Position numbers and translations under genes: made by a program. Below the pieces are notes generated by a model, which was given only the letters and a program-made list of their open reading frames with translations, was not told the origin of the DNA and searched no databases. From Lactobacillaceae bacterium (lineage in GTDB: Bacteria; Bacillota; Bacilli; Lactobacillales; Lactobacillaceae), in the NCBI GenBank assembly GCA_031282325.1, contig JAITDY010000023.1, positions 1-20,405 of the forward strand: DNA of 20,405 bases, written 5' to 3'. Below are positions 1 through 7,043 of this stretch, piece after piece; the first letter of the stretch is position 1; each line of letters opens with the position of its first letter.

Positions 1-664
1 TAATATTTTTCTTTTCAGAATTATCAATTGGATTCGGAGCTTTATTGGACATTTTTTTAAAGTATTTTTTATATCCATAAGCAAAAGTAATTATTCCAAT
101 CAGCATCACAATTGCTGCTGCTGAAAAGCCAGCATGAAACCCATATTTGTTTCTCAAAAAACCCACTACAATCGGTGAAATAAAACTACCAATATTGACT
201 GATAGATATAATAAAGAAAATCCAGTTGATCTTTTTGAATCATCAGTAATTACTGCCCCAACCATTGTGGCAACGTTCGGCTTTAATAAACCGGTTCCGA
301 TAATTAACAAAACCAAAGAAACTAACAAGGCATTTAACCCAAATGGCAACGATAAAGTAATGTGTCCTGCCAAAATAAACAAACTACCAATTAAAACGGT
401 GCGGGCCGTTCCAAGTATACGATCAGAAACCCAACCGCCTAAAATCGAAGTCATATAAATCATAGCTCCATAAACAGAGGCAATTGCTGCTGCGTCTGCC
501 TTGCTTAATCCAAGTCCACCTTCAGCAATCGAGTGGAATATGTACATAACCAAAATGGCTTTCATACCATAGTAAGAAAAACGCTCAGCAAATTCTGTTG
601 ATAGGATTGTTGGGAAACCTTTAGCGATATTCAGCAATCCATTTTTTTGAGTTTTAGTATCCAT
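1..664 (-). CDS. dtpT: Di/tripeptide:H+ symporter, POT/PTR family, 5' part (runs off the window)
   Basis: This is the N-terminal 221 residues of a proton-coupled di/tripeptide importer of the inner membrane, which feeds external peptides to the cell. I read it by translating the minus strand from the ATG at 664, which has an AAAAGGA ribosome binding site at a good distance. The family signature ExxERFxYYG is present as E24, E27 and R28 in the first helix; these residues couple proton and peptide binding in POT transporters. Several hydrophobic helices follow, with GWVSDRILG and the loop GTGLLKPNVATMVG, both typical of the family. A basic stretch near residue 205 begins the cytoplasmic part. 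The gene has no stop within the window. Only about 20 bases separate it from the terminator after tRNA-Glu, so it has no room for a promoter of its own there. Family assignment is firm; substrate range is inferred from the family. Confidence 0.93.
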   Translation of the reverse strand, partial: MDTKTQKNGLLNIAKGFPTILSTEFAERFSYYGMKAILVMYIFHSIAEGGLGLSKADAAAIASVYGAMIYMTSILGGWVSDRILGTARTVLIGSLFILAGHITLSLPFGLNALLVSLVLLIIGTGLLKPNVATMVGAVITDDSKRSTGFSLLYLSVNIGSFISPIVVGFLRNKYGFHAGFSAAAIVMLIGIITFAYGYKKYFKKMSNKAPNPIDNSEKKNI

Positions 665-683
665 AAAAATATCCTTTTTAAAA

Positions 684-706
684 TAAAAAAGCGTTTTAAA
701 AACGCC
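684..706 (-). terminator. Intrinsic terminator hairpin after tRNA-Glu, directly before dtpT
   Basis: On the minus strand the hairpin GCGTTTTTAAAACGC is followed by TTTTTTA. It ends the tRNA-Glu transcript but sits about 20 bases before the dtpT start codon and just upstream of its ribosome binding site, so it may also act as an attenuator for dtpT. Confidence 0.75.
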
Positions 707-708
707 AC

Positions 709-780
709 TAGTCCCAGAGGGAGTTGAACCCTCGATTCCGCGCTGAGAACGCGACGTCTTAGCCGCTTGACCATGAGACC
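709..780 (-). tRNA. tRNA-Glu (anticodon CTC)
   Basis: A complete 72-nt cloverleaf can be folded by hand on the minus strand. The acceptor stem is GGTCTCA with TGGGACT (two G-U pairs) and the discriminator base is A. The D arm is GTC...GAC, the anticodon stem is TCGCG/CGCGG with loop TTCTCAG, and the T arm is GAGGG-TTCAACT-CCCTC. The anticodon CTC reads GAG (Glu). CCA is not encoded. The gene lies 38 bases after the histidine kinase stop on the same strand and is followed by a terminator. In AT-rich lactic acid bacteria the usual Glu tRNA has anticodon TTC, so this is probably an extra isoacceptor. Confidence 0.93.
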
Positions 781-818
781 ATTGCAAATAAATATAAACA
801 AATAATATTTTAACAAAA

Positions 819-2243
819 CTAAGCGTTATTTTTCATTTGTAGCTTTTTTATTGCATCATCATTTAAAGTAATTATCATCGTTGTTCCTTTGCCTAATTGC
901 GACTCGACTTCGATTTTACCCTTGTGAGCTTCTACGATTTCTTTAACAATCGACATCCCCAAACCAGATTCTCCTTCTGTTTTGCTACGTGATGGATCAG
1001 CTTTATAATAACGTTCAAAAATATTTTTCTTATCCTTATCGCTCATTCCGATTCCTGTATCGGAAACTTTAAATTGAACACCATTTTCGATTTTTTCCAG
1101 AAAAACATTAATATGTCCATTCTTAGTAAATTGGATTGCGTTGGTAATTAAATTAATCGCTAATTGAGTGAAACGATCTTGATCGGCTAAAATAATTGTT
1201 TTTTTCTTGGCATATAGATTCAAAGCGTTTTGCTTTGCTTCGGCACGAGCTTTTAACTGATTAATCACATTGTCGATCACATCATAGGCATTAAATGGTT
1301 CGATATCTAATGTCATTTTAGACGAACGCAGACGTTCAAAATCTAGATTATCCTTTACTAATCTAGTTAATCGGTTTACTTCGTTATGCATCATTAAGAA
1401 ATATTTTTGATGATCAGCTGGCTTGATTAAATTATTTTCAAAGGCTTCCAAAAATCCTGATAACACTGTTAGCGGCGTTCTCATTTCGTGTGAGGCATTG
1501 GACAAAAAAGTTTTTCTTCTTTCTTCTTGCTCTTTAATTTCTTTTTGCTGACGCGACAATGAACGGGTCATTGAATTAATATCAATACCCAACTCGCCAA
1601 TTTCATCGATTCGATTTTCAGGCACTCTAACACTATAATTATGGTTGATAATTTGTTGAGTAGCGGCACGCAAGGTAGAGATCTTTTTAGAAAAACCTCG
1701 AGCCATAAATAAACTAATGATTAAAGCGATAATCATTGAAATTAATCCAGCAAATAAAAGTTGTCCCCTAATTGGATTACTCATGGTGTTGTTTGCAGAT
1801 TGCGAAGACGCTAAATGGACAAAGCCAATTGCTTTGCCCTTGGTCGTTTTCAATTCAAAATAGGAATTTAAATAAGTTGCTTTTTTAACTACTTCAGTAT
1901 GTCGGTAGGAATTATTTGTGTTTTTAATTTGTTTTAAAATTTTAGAATTAATTCGGCTGTAAGAATGTTGGGCCATTTCATAATTTTTTAAATCGTAAAC
2001 TGTTAATCTAATACCACGACCATTTAAAATTTCTTCAGATTGCTTAACTCTTTGAGTGGAAAGCCCATCAGCATCGTCGTTTAAAGCCATCGATAAAACT
2101 GATCGGGCTGAATTTTCCATTTGAGAATACATGTCTTGACGATTTGATTGACTAAAGAAAAATGAAAATAATATGCTGACAACAAAAACCGTCGATAAGA
2201 CGACGGTTAAAAACGCAAGCATTAATTGTCCTATATATTTCAT
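819..2243 (-). CDS. Two-component sensor histidine kinase
   Basis: This is a 474-residue membrane histidine kinase that senses a signal outside the cell and phosphorylates the response regulator encoded just upstream (67-base gap, same strand). Membrane helices lie at about residues 8-30 and 160-180 and flank an extracellular sensor region of about 130 residues. A HAMP linker follows at about 181-234. The dimerisation and phosphoacceptor box SNASHEMRTPL places the phosphorylated His at 252. The ATPase domain has the N box around N364-N371, the G1 box DTGIGM (395-400), the F box IFERYYKAD and the G2 box GESGLGM (424-430). All expected catalytic motifs are intact. The start has a weak GTGGA ribosome binding site about ten bases away. 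The regulator resembles B. subtilis YclJ, so this would be the YclK-like partner; the stimulus is unknown. Confidence 0.93.
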   Translation of the reverse strand: MKYIGQLMLAFLTVVLSTVFVVSILFSFFFSQSNRQDMYSQMENSARSVLSMALNDDADGLSTQRVKQSEEILNGRGIRLTVYDLKNYEMAQHSYSRINSKILKQIKNTNNSYRHTEVVKKATYLNSYFELKTTKGKAIGFVHLASSQSANNTMSNPIRGQLLFAGLISMIIALIISLFMARGFSKKISTLRAATQQIINHNYSVRVPENRIDEIGELGIDINSMTRSLSRQQKEIKEQEERRKTFLSNASHEMRTPLTVLSGFLEAFENNLIKPADHQKYFLMMHNEVNRLTRLVKDNLDFERLRSSKMTLDIEPFNAYDVIDNVINQLKARAEAKQNALNLYAKKKTIILADQDRFTQLAINLITNAIQFTKNGHINVFLEKIENGVQFKVSDTGIGMSDKDKKNIFERYYKADPSRSKTEGESGLGMSIVKEIVEAHKGKIEVESQLGKGTTMIITLNDDAIKKLQMKNNA

Positions 2244-2310
2244 TAATAAAATTCCACTAGATTAATTAAAATATCTTCCTGTTCTGATTGCTGAATAAGT
2301 AAATTAAAAA

Positions 2311-3012
2311 TTAAGAAATAGTGCTCTCATCATATTTATATCCAACACCCCAAACAGTTTGAATAACTTCAGCACCAAGCTTACCTAATTTTTGACGTAG
2401 TTTTTTAATATGCGCATCGACAGTCCTTTCATCACCAAAAGAATCATATCCCCAAACATTTTGTACTAGGGACTCTCTAGTAAATACCTGTTTAGGTCGG
2501 CTTGCTAATTGCTTTAATAAATCAAATTCTTTTGGCGTAAGATCTTTAATTTGTTGCCCATTGAATTCTACTTCACGAATTGCACTTTGAATCTTTAATA
2601 GTTTAGTTTCAATATCTGTAACATTACCATCGATGCTACCATTACTCATATCAATTCGATTCATTAATGATTTCACACGGCTAACTAAAGCAATTGGGCT
2701 AAAAGGCTTAGTAATATATTCATCAGCACCCATTTCAAAACCGATAACCTGATCACTTTCTGTTTCACGAGCAGTAATCATAATAATCGGAATACGACTT
2801 ATTTTACGCGTTTCTTTAGCAACTTGAACGCCATCTGCACCGGGCAAATTTAAATCCAAAGTCATTAGATCGTATTTATTTGGATTTTCCTGAATAGTTT
2901 TAATTGCGTCGTTACCATTTTCAATATTCTCGACATCCCATCCTTCTTTTGCGAAAAATAGATCGATCATATCTGCAATTTGTTTGTCATCTTCTACAAC
3001 TAGTATTTTCAT
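2311..3012 (-). CDS. OmpR-family response regulator
   Basis: This is a 233-residue DNA-binding response regulator, the cognate partner of the downstream histidine kinase. The receiver domain (1-120) shows the acidic pocket E7/D8/D9, the phosphoacceptor D53 in LDLNLPG, T80 and K102 in TKPF. The C-terminal winged helix-turn-helix runs from about 140 to 230 with LTPKEFDLL, RESLVQNVWGY and DERTVDAHIKKLRQKL, ending in the wing TVWGVGYKYDE. The stretch ESDQVIGFEMGADEYITKPFSP is close to what I recall of B. subtilis YclJ, but orthology is not proven. The start codon follows a GAGGG ribosome binding site. The kinase lies 67 bases downstream with no terminator between, so the two form one operon. The upstream region carries two ATGTGAAT copies (3058-3065 and 3112-3119) that could be regulator sites. 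Confidence 0.94.
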   Translation of the reverse strand: MKILVVEDDKQIADMIDLFFAKEGWDVENIENGNDAIKTIQENPNKYDLMTLDLNLPGADGVQVAKETRKISRIPIIMITARETESDQVIGFEMGADEYITKPFSPIALVSRVKSLMNRIDMSNGSIDGNVTDIETKLLKIQSAIREVEFNGQQIKDLTPKEFDLLKQLASRPKQVFTRESLVQNVWGYDSFGDERTVDAHIKKLRQKLGKLGAEVIQTVWGVGYKYDESTIS

Positions 3013-3144
3013 AATTTTTCCCTCAGTAATCTTTACCTATATTATATTATGACCTACATGTGAATTTTTTACAGAAAGTGTATAATTTTTTTAAGAGAAT
3101 CATAAACTTTTATGTGAATATTCTCGAAATTTTAATGAATTCTT

Positions 3145-3493
3145 GGGATTGTTACGGAAATCGACAGATTGTTACGTATATTAATTGCAATTCGATTGGG
3201 CACGTTATGTCCGCAGAAAAATAACTGCAAAAAATACTAATTCTTACGCACTAGCAGCTTAATAACCTGCCGCGTTGCCACTTATAAATTCGCTCTTAAT
3301 TTATAACTGGTTCACTTAATGAGCTTACTAATTAAAGTGCATTTGGAATTTTAATTAGGAAATTTACCCAAATAACAATTTAGTTTTGCTATGTTGGCTA
3401 GCAACTTTATTGTGAAAATTAATTGTCAACTATAATTGTAGAAGTTAATATGAACGAATAGTTTGGACAGGGGTTCGACTCCCCTCAATTCCA
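3145..3493 (+). ncRNA. ssrA: tmRNA (transfer-messenger RNA)
   Basis: tmRNA rescues ribosomes stalled on broken mRNAs and tags the unfinished protein for proteolysis. The 5' end GGGATTGTTACGGAAATCGAC matches the tmRNA 5' consensus and pairs over seven bases with the 3' end CAATTCC. The pair at position 3 is G-U, the alanyl-tRNA synthetase identity element. The 3' half carries a T arm (AGGGG-TTCGACT-CCCCT) and discriminator A at 3493; CCA is not encoded. The tag frame reads GCA at 3227 through the stop TAA at 3260-3262 and gives AKNTNSYALAA, ending in the ClpXP-type ALAA degron. The preceding ATAACT resembles the B. subtilis resume context. At 349 nt it has normal length, and it is followed by a terminator at 3502-3531. 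It explains most of the protein-free gap 3013-3546. Confidence 0.96.
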
Positions 3494-3501
3494 TGCCACA
3501 T

Positions 3502-3531
3502 AAAAAGGCCTTAAAAAATTAAGGCCTTTTT
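3502..3531. terminator. Bidirectional terminator between ssrA and the sortase-like gene
   Basis: A perfect 13-bp hairpin (arms AAAAAGGCCTTAA and TTAAGGCCTTTTT, loop of four bases) has T runs on both strands. It ends ssrA on the plus strand and the convergent sortase-like gene on the minus strand. Confidence 0.88.
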
Positions 3532-3546
3532 ATATATCTTTTTTAA

Positions 3547-4461
3547 TTAATTAGTACCTTCTTCTTCCCCCGGGTTAAACCACGAGGCTCTGGCGTTTGT
3601 TTTTTGAATATTTAAATCAAAATAAAACAATATCGATTGGGGGGCTTTATCCCATGAATATGATTTAATTAGCTTAGCTCTAGTATCAATTCTAAAATTC
3701 AAATTTTTTGGATTATTAGCAGAGTAAGCTTCCTTAGGGAACATTGATGATTGTAAGGTTAATTCTTGATCTTTAGTTTCAATTAAAGGGTTAATTCCTT
3801 TTAATTGATCATTAACGGCTTGCTGATAAATTATTTTATAAACATAAATTCCATATTCATCAGCTAAATATACTTTTTTACCGATTGGTTTTGTATTGGT
3901 AATTTTTCCATTGGATTCATATGTGGACGGATCCAAAAATGGTGCCACTGTAGTTTGATCGGTTTGCATATCGGTTAGTCCTGCATTGGCTCCGCTATCT
4001 GTCATCGTGCCAAATGTTTTATCAAAAGCATGGGCTGCAAAATAAATATGCTTGCGTCCACTATCATCCCCGGGGACCCAACCTTTATCGGCCGGTTTAT
4101 TATTTGAATCAAGTCCCAAAAATCCCCCACCAGCTTTCAGACCACCAATACTTTCCTCATCTGAAAAAGTATTATTATAAGCCGGTAATAAAATATTCAT
4201 TTCTGGAATTGCTATCATCCCCTGCTTAATTCCACTGGCTGTATGATTTTCCATTACTGTTTTTTTGATATCTTCCCAATTGAGTTTTTTATCGGTTTTT
4301 TTAGGTGTTGGCGATAAAATCTTACTTGGATTAGGTATTGAAATATCAGTTCTTTTGATTAGCTGTTTGTAACCAAAATAAAAAACTAAACTCAAAACAA
4401 TTAATATTTGAAAAATGGTCAGAATAACTATTTTTTTCGATTTTTTTGGATTTTTTGCCAT
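3547..4461 (-). CDS. Sortase-like membrane protein with Ser at the catalytic Cys position
   Basis: This is a 304-residue protein with one N-terminal membrane helix (about 11-30) after a Lys-rich start, then a Pro/Lys linker and an extracellular domain from about residue 60. That domain has the sortase pattern: an early strand GMIAIPEMNILLPAY (81-95), the histidine strand IYFAAHAF (H144, like AGH/SGH in sortases), then KKVYLADEYGIYVYKI, ELTLQSSMF and NFRIDTR (R257). In active sortases the strand before the last active-site Arg reads TLxTC; here it reads TLQSS, so the nucleophile Cys is Ser239 (codon TCA). Because TCA differs from TGT and TGC at two positions, one sequencing error would not explain it. 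I see no other Cys in the protein. It may be an inactive or altered sortase relative; the sortase assignment itself rests on motif reading. The start has only a weak ribosome binding site and diverges from the next gene 45 bases away. Confidence 0.7.
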   Translation of the reverse strand: MAKNPKKSKKIVILTIFQILIVLSLVFYFGYKQLIKRTDISIPNPSKILSPTPKKTDKKLNWEDIKKTVMENHTASGIKQGMIAIPEMNILLPAYNNTFSDEESIGGLKAGGGFLGLDSNNKPADKGWVPGDDSGRKHIYFAAHAFDKTFGTMTDSGANAGLTDMQTDQTTVAPFLDPSTYESNGKITNTKPIGKKVYLADEYGIYVYKIIYQQAVNDQLKGINPLIETKDQELTLQSSMFPKEAYSANNPKNLNFRIDTRAKLIKSYSWDKAPQSILFYFDLNIQKTNARASWFNPGEEEGTN

Positions 4462-4506
4462 AATTACTACTAATAATATCTTAATATAGACTAAAATTAA
4501 AATTAT

Positions 4507-5280
4507 ATGCTATTTTTCAAGAAAAAAAATAAAATAGAACCAATTAATCCACTTGCAGTTCATCCTGAAAATAATTTAAATTATCAATCAGATTACGATC
4601 AAGAATATAATTCAAATTCTTTATCATCTTCAGAATTATCTTCAGAACAAAAATATAATTTCTTTTCTTTTAAGGTGGTAGATTTTAAGTTAACGATTCT
4701 AGAAAAATTCATTTCCTTTTTAATTCAATTATTTTTAATTTTGTTTTTTATTATTTTTTATACCGCCATTTTTAATAATGCAGGTGCTAGTTTAAATAAT
4801 TTTCTCGTTATCTTGATGTTTGTATTTTCAGCCCTAATTGGAATTTATTTTTTCTTTAAAAAACAAGAAGTTGACGAAGATAATCGATTAAATTATGCAA
4901 CAATTATTTTTCTTCGTGGTGGGATTTTAACGATTTTAATTAGTTTTGTAATGAATCAACATTTTACAGATAGCGTAAGTGCAGCAATTGCTAGTTTTCA
5001 ACCGAATATTAATTGGATTTCGCAAAATGGTGATCTTTTGTTTTTGTTGGCAACACCATTCATTCAATTTTTCATTACCGCTGTCTTAATCAAAAATTTT
5101 ATTTTTGTTGGTCTAAAAAGCATTCAAAATAATTATTTTTATTCTAAATACACAATTAAACTTTTGATCTTTACCACTCTTGTTTTAATCTTTTGGCCAT
5201 ATCTTTCTAAGATATTGAGCAATCCAGCTGATGCAATGAATAATTTAATTGATTGGATTTTTTCGTTGATTAATAAATAA
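4507..5280 (+). CDS. Unknown multi-pass membrane protein
   Basis: I do not recognise this 257-residue protein. The first 60 residues are hydrophilic, Lys-rich at the start and then rich in Asn, Ser, Gln and Glu, so they probably stay in the cytoplasm. About six hydrophobic segments follow, near 67-90, 98-117, 131-147, 172-197, 213-230 and possibly the C-terminal end. There is no signal peptide and no catalytic motif that I can name. It is one of three plus-strand genes in the window and is divergent from the sortase-like gene with only 45 bases between, so the two may share a control region. No clear Shine-Dalgarno sequence precedes the ATG. Its 3' end overlaps the convergent small membrane protein gene by 11 bases. 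Confidence 0.75.
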   Translation: MLFFKKKNKIEPINPLAVHPENNLNYQSDYDQEYNSNSLSSSELSSEQKYNFFSFKVVDFKLTILEKFISFLIQLFLILFFIIFYTAIFNNAGASLNNFLVILMFVFSALIGIYFFFKKQEVDEDNRLNYATIIFLRGGILTILISFVMNQHFTDSVSAAIASFQPNINWISQNGDLLFLLATPFIQFFITAVLIKNFIFVGLKSIQNNYFYSKYTIKLLIFTTLVLIFWPYLSKILSNPADAMNNLIDWIFSLINK

Positions 5281-5536
5281 AAGCTGAAAAAATAATTGCA
5301 GCAACCATAATAAAAACAACAATTGCTGATATTACTATTGTAAAAATTTCAAATTTACTTTTTTTATGGGAATCAACAGTATATTCAACTCTTTTAATTG
5401 CTTGTTTGGAACGAAGATTAATAATTTCATCGGCCGTTAATTTTGGTTTGATTATTGTTTTTTCTTTTTTGGACACTAGGGATTTAGCATATTTTTTCTT
5501 TAAAGATTTAGTTTTTTTAGAATTAGAATTTGTCAT
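5270..5536 (-). CDS. Small basic single-helix membrane protein, unknown function
   Basis: This 88-residue protein has a strongly basic first half (many Lys, some Arg; charged region about 5-60) followed by one hydrophobic helix at about 64-86 and almost no tail. The topology suggests a tail-anchored or single-pass protein with a cytoplasmic basic domain. I know of no family that clearly fits. The stop overlaps the end of the convergent plus-strand gene by 11 bases, and the start lies between that gene and the terminator of the uracil permease gene. No strong ribosome binding site is visible (AGTTAAAATAGTTAT before the ATG). The amino-acid make-up looks protein-like rather than random, but the evidence that it is expressed is modest. 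Confidence 0.6.
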   Translation of the reverse strand: MTNSNSKKTKSLKKKYAKSLVSKKEKTIIKPKLTADEIINLRSKQAIKRVEYTVDSHKKSKFEIFTIVISAIVVFIMVAAIIFSAFIY

Positions 5537-5563
5537 ATAACTATTTTAACTATCTTTATAAAG

Positions 5564-5593
5564 AAAAAATCATTCAATAAATGAATGATTTTT
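5564..5593 (-). terminator. Terminator of the uracil permease gene
   Basis: The minus strand shows arms AAAAATCATTCA and TGAATGATTTTT around a five-base loop, followed by TTTTTTCTTT. It lies about 30 bases after the permease stop codon. The arms also provide T runs on the plus strand. Confidence 0.8.
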
Positions 5594-5620
5594 AAATACA
5601 AAAATTATTGTAATTATTTT

Positions 5621-6904
5621 TTATTTATTTACTGTTTCTTTTTCTGAAGCAGCTTGTTTGGGCAAAATTAAATTTAAGATAATACCTAGGAATGTTGCAA
5701 TAGCAACGCCAGAAAAATCTAATCCATTACCAAAATCTAAATGAAAATTACCAATTCCAATTAATAAAATTGGAGCAGCAATTGAAAGATTACGTTTCAA
5801 AGAATAATCTACCTTATTATCAATTAAAATTTGAAGTCCAGCAGAAGCAATCACTCCATAAAGCATAAAACCAACTCCGCCAATAACTGGGCCAGGGATA
5901 GAAGAAATTAAAGCACTTAATTTGCCAACAAAACTAAATATAATTGCAAATGTTGCAGCACCGCCAATCACCGCTACTGAATAAACCTTGCTAATTTGCA
6001 TAACACCAATATTTTCTCCATAAGAAGTAACTGATGGTCCCCCAACTAATGAAGCTGCAATTGAAGCTACTCCATCACCAGTTAATGTTTTATTCAAGCC
6101 CGGCTTAACAAAGAAATTTCTACCCGTGATTTTATTTAAAACCATAATGTGTCCTAAATGTTCACTAATTGTTACTAAGGCTAGTGGAGCCATTGACAAA
6201 ATAGCACTCCAATAAATCTGTTTGCTTTCAAAAACTGAATTAAAAGCCGGTAAAGCAAACCAATTGGCTTTAGCTACTCCTGATAAATCAACAACTCCGA
6301 TTGCTAATGCAAACAAATAACCGACAATAATTCCCACTAAAACCGGAATCAATCCTAAAAAGCCTTTTAAAAACATATTTGCGGCAATCGTTACTCCTAA
6401 AGTCACTAGGGCCACAATGAAAAATTTGATTTCATATTTACCTGTTGCAGAATTAACCGTAGCATTCGTTGCTGCAGAAGTTGCTAAAGACAGACCAATT
6501 ACAATTACAATCGGCCCCACTACTTCAGGTGGGAATACCTTATCGATCCATTTACTACCAAAAGCTGAAACAACTAAAGCAACAATTAAATAAACAACAC
6601 CAACAGAAAGCACGCCCTGTGCTACAGCTGGATAGCCAAAACTTTTCATCAAACTTGCCATTGGAATAATAAAGGCAAATGAAGAACCCATATAAGCAGG
6701 GATTTTTCCATGCGTAATCAAAAGATGTAGTAAAGTTCCAACACCAGAACTAAATAAAGCAACTCCCGGGTTTAAGCCAACCAATAGTGGAACTAAAACT
6801 GTAGCGCCAAACATTGAAAATAAATGTTGTAAGGATAACCCGATAAATTTGCCGACTGGCGGAATCTGATCAACATCATAAATTGATCCATTTTTATTCG
6901 TCAT
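5621..6904 (-). CDS. pyrP: Uracil permease, NCS2 family
   Basis: This is a 427-residue uracil:H+ symporter of the inner membrane with 14 expected helices, normal length for the family. Uracil taken up is converted to UMP by pyrimidine salvage. The substrate-site residues known from E. coli UraA (E241, H245, E290) line up at E248 and H252 in SEHLGH and E297 in TSYGENIGV, with a constant offset of seven residues. The N-terminal segments FIGLSLQHLFSMFGATVLVP and GGPSVTSYGENIG are hallmarks of this subfamily and favour uracil over xanthine. The start codon has a strong AAGGAG site. A promoter and a terminator hairpin lie in its leader (7042-6929), so expression may be attenuated; I see no PyrR-binding consensus there. 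Confidence 0.95.
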   Translation of the reverse strand: MTNKNGSIYDVDQIPPVGKFIGLSLQHLFSMFGATVLVPLLVGLNPGVALFSSGVGTLLHLLITHGKIPAYMGSSFAFIIPMASLMKSFGYPAVAQGVLSVGVVYLIVALVVSAFGSKWIDKVFPPEVVGPIVIVIGLSLATSAATNATVNSATGKYEIKFFIVALVTLGVTIAANMFLKGFLGLIPVLVGIIVGYLFALAIGVVDLSGVAKANWFALPAFNSVFESKQIYWSAILSMAPLALVTISEHLGHIMVLNKITGRNFFVKPGLNKTLTGDGVASIAASLVGGPSVTSYGENIGVMQISKVYSVAVIGGAATFAIIFSFVGKLSALISSIPGPVIGGVGFMLYGVIASAGLQILIDNKVDYSLKRNLSIAAPILLIGIGNFHLDFGNGLDFSGVAIATFLGIILNLILPKQAASEKETVNK

Positions 6905-6928
6905 TCTATCTCCTTTTTTCTGCTTAAT

Positions 6929-6978
6929 AAAAAACGCAACCTAGAGGAAAAAATCTTTTCCGTCTAGATTGCGTTTTT
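6929..6978 (-). terminator. Long terminator/attenuator hairpin in the pyrP leader
   Basis: On the minus strand the arms AAAAACGCAATCTAGA and TCTAGGTTGCGTTTTT, with an inner GGAAAA/TTTTCC extension, are followed by a T run. It lies downstream of a promoter-like sequence at 7042-7014 and just before the pyrP ribosome binding site. It can end the uvrA transcript and also act as an attenuator of pyrP. Confidence 0.8.
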
Positions 6979-7013
6979 CGTATTTGGTTTTAGTTTCCCA
7001 AGCATTAATATTT

Positions 7014-7042
7014 ATTAAACTCGTTTTTTAAATATTTGTCAA
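7014..7042 (-). promoter_or_regulatory. Promoter of the pyrP leader
   Basis: A perfect TTGACA -35 box (7042-7037) and a TTTAAT -10 box (7019-7014) stand 17 bases apart, right after the uvrA stop. Transcription would begin near 7006 and give a leader of about 100 bases that contains the terminator hairpin. Confidence 0.7.
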
Positions 7043-7043
7043 A

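Noticed and set aside
147..458. Plus-strand open frame of 103 codons
   Set aside because: It lies opposite dtpT, which shows clear POT-family motifs on the minus strand; the translation has no protein-like pattern.
631..816. Minus-strand open frame of 61 codons
   Set aside because: It runs through the whole tRNA-Glu gene, its terminator and the start of dtpT, so it is not a protein gene.
6469..6669. Plus-strand open frame of 66 codons
   Set aside because: It is antisense to the uracil permease gene, with a repetitive Gln-rich translation typical of a shadow frame.
6905..7020. PyrR-binding attenuator in the pyrP leader
   Set aside because: The terminator is clear, but the conserved PyrR loop consensus (UCCNGNGAGG) is not found on the transcript strand.
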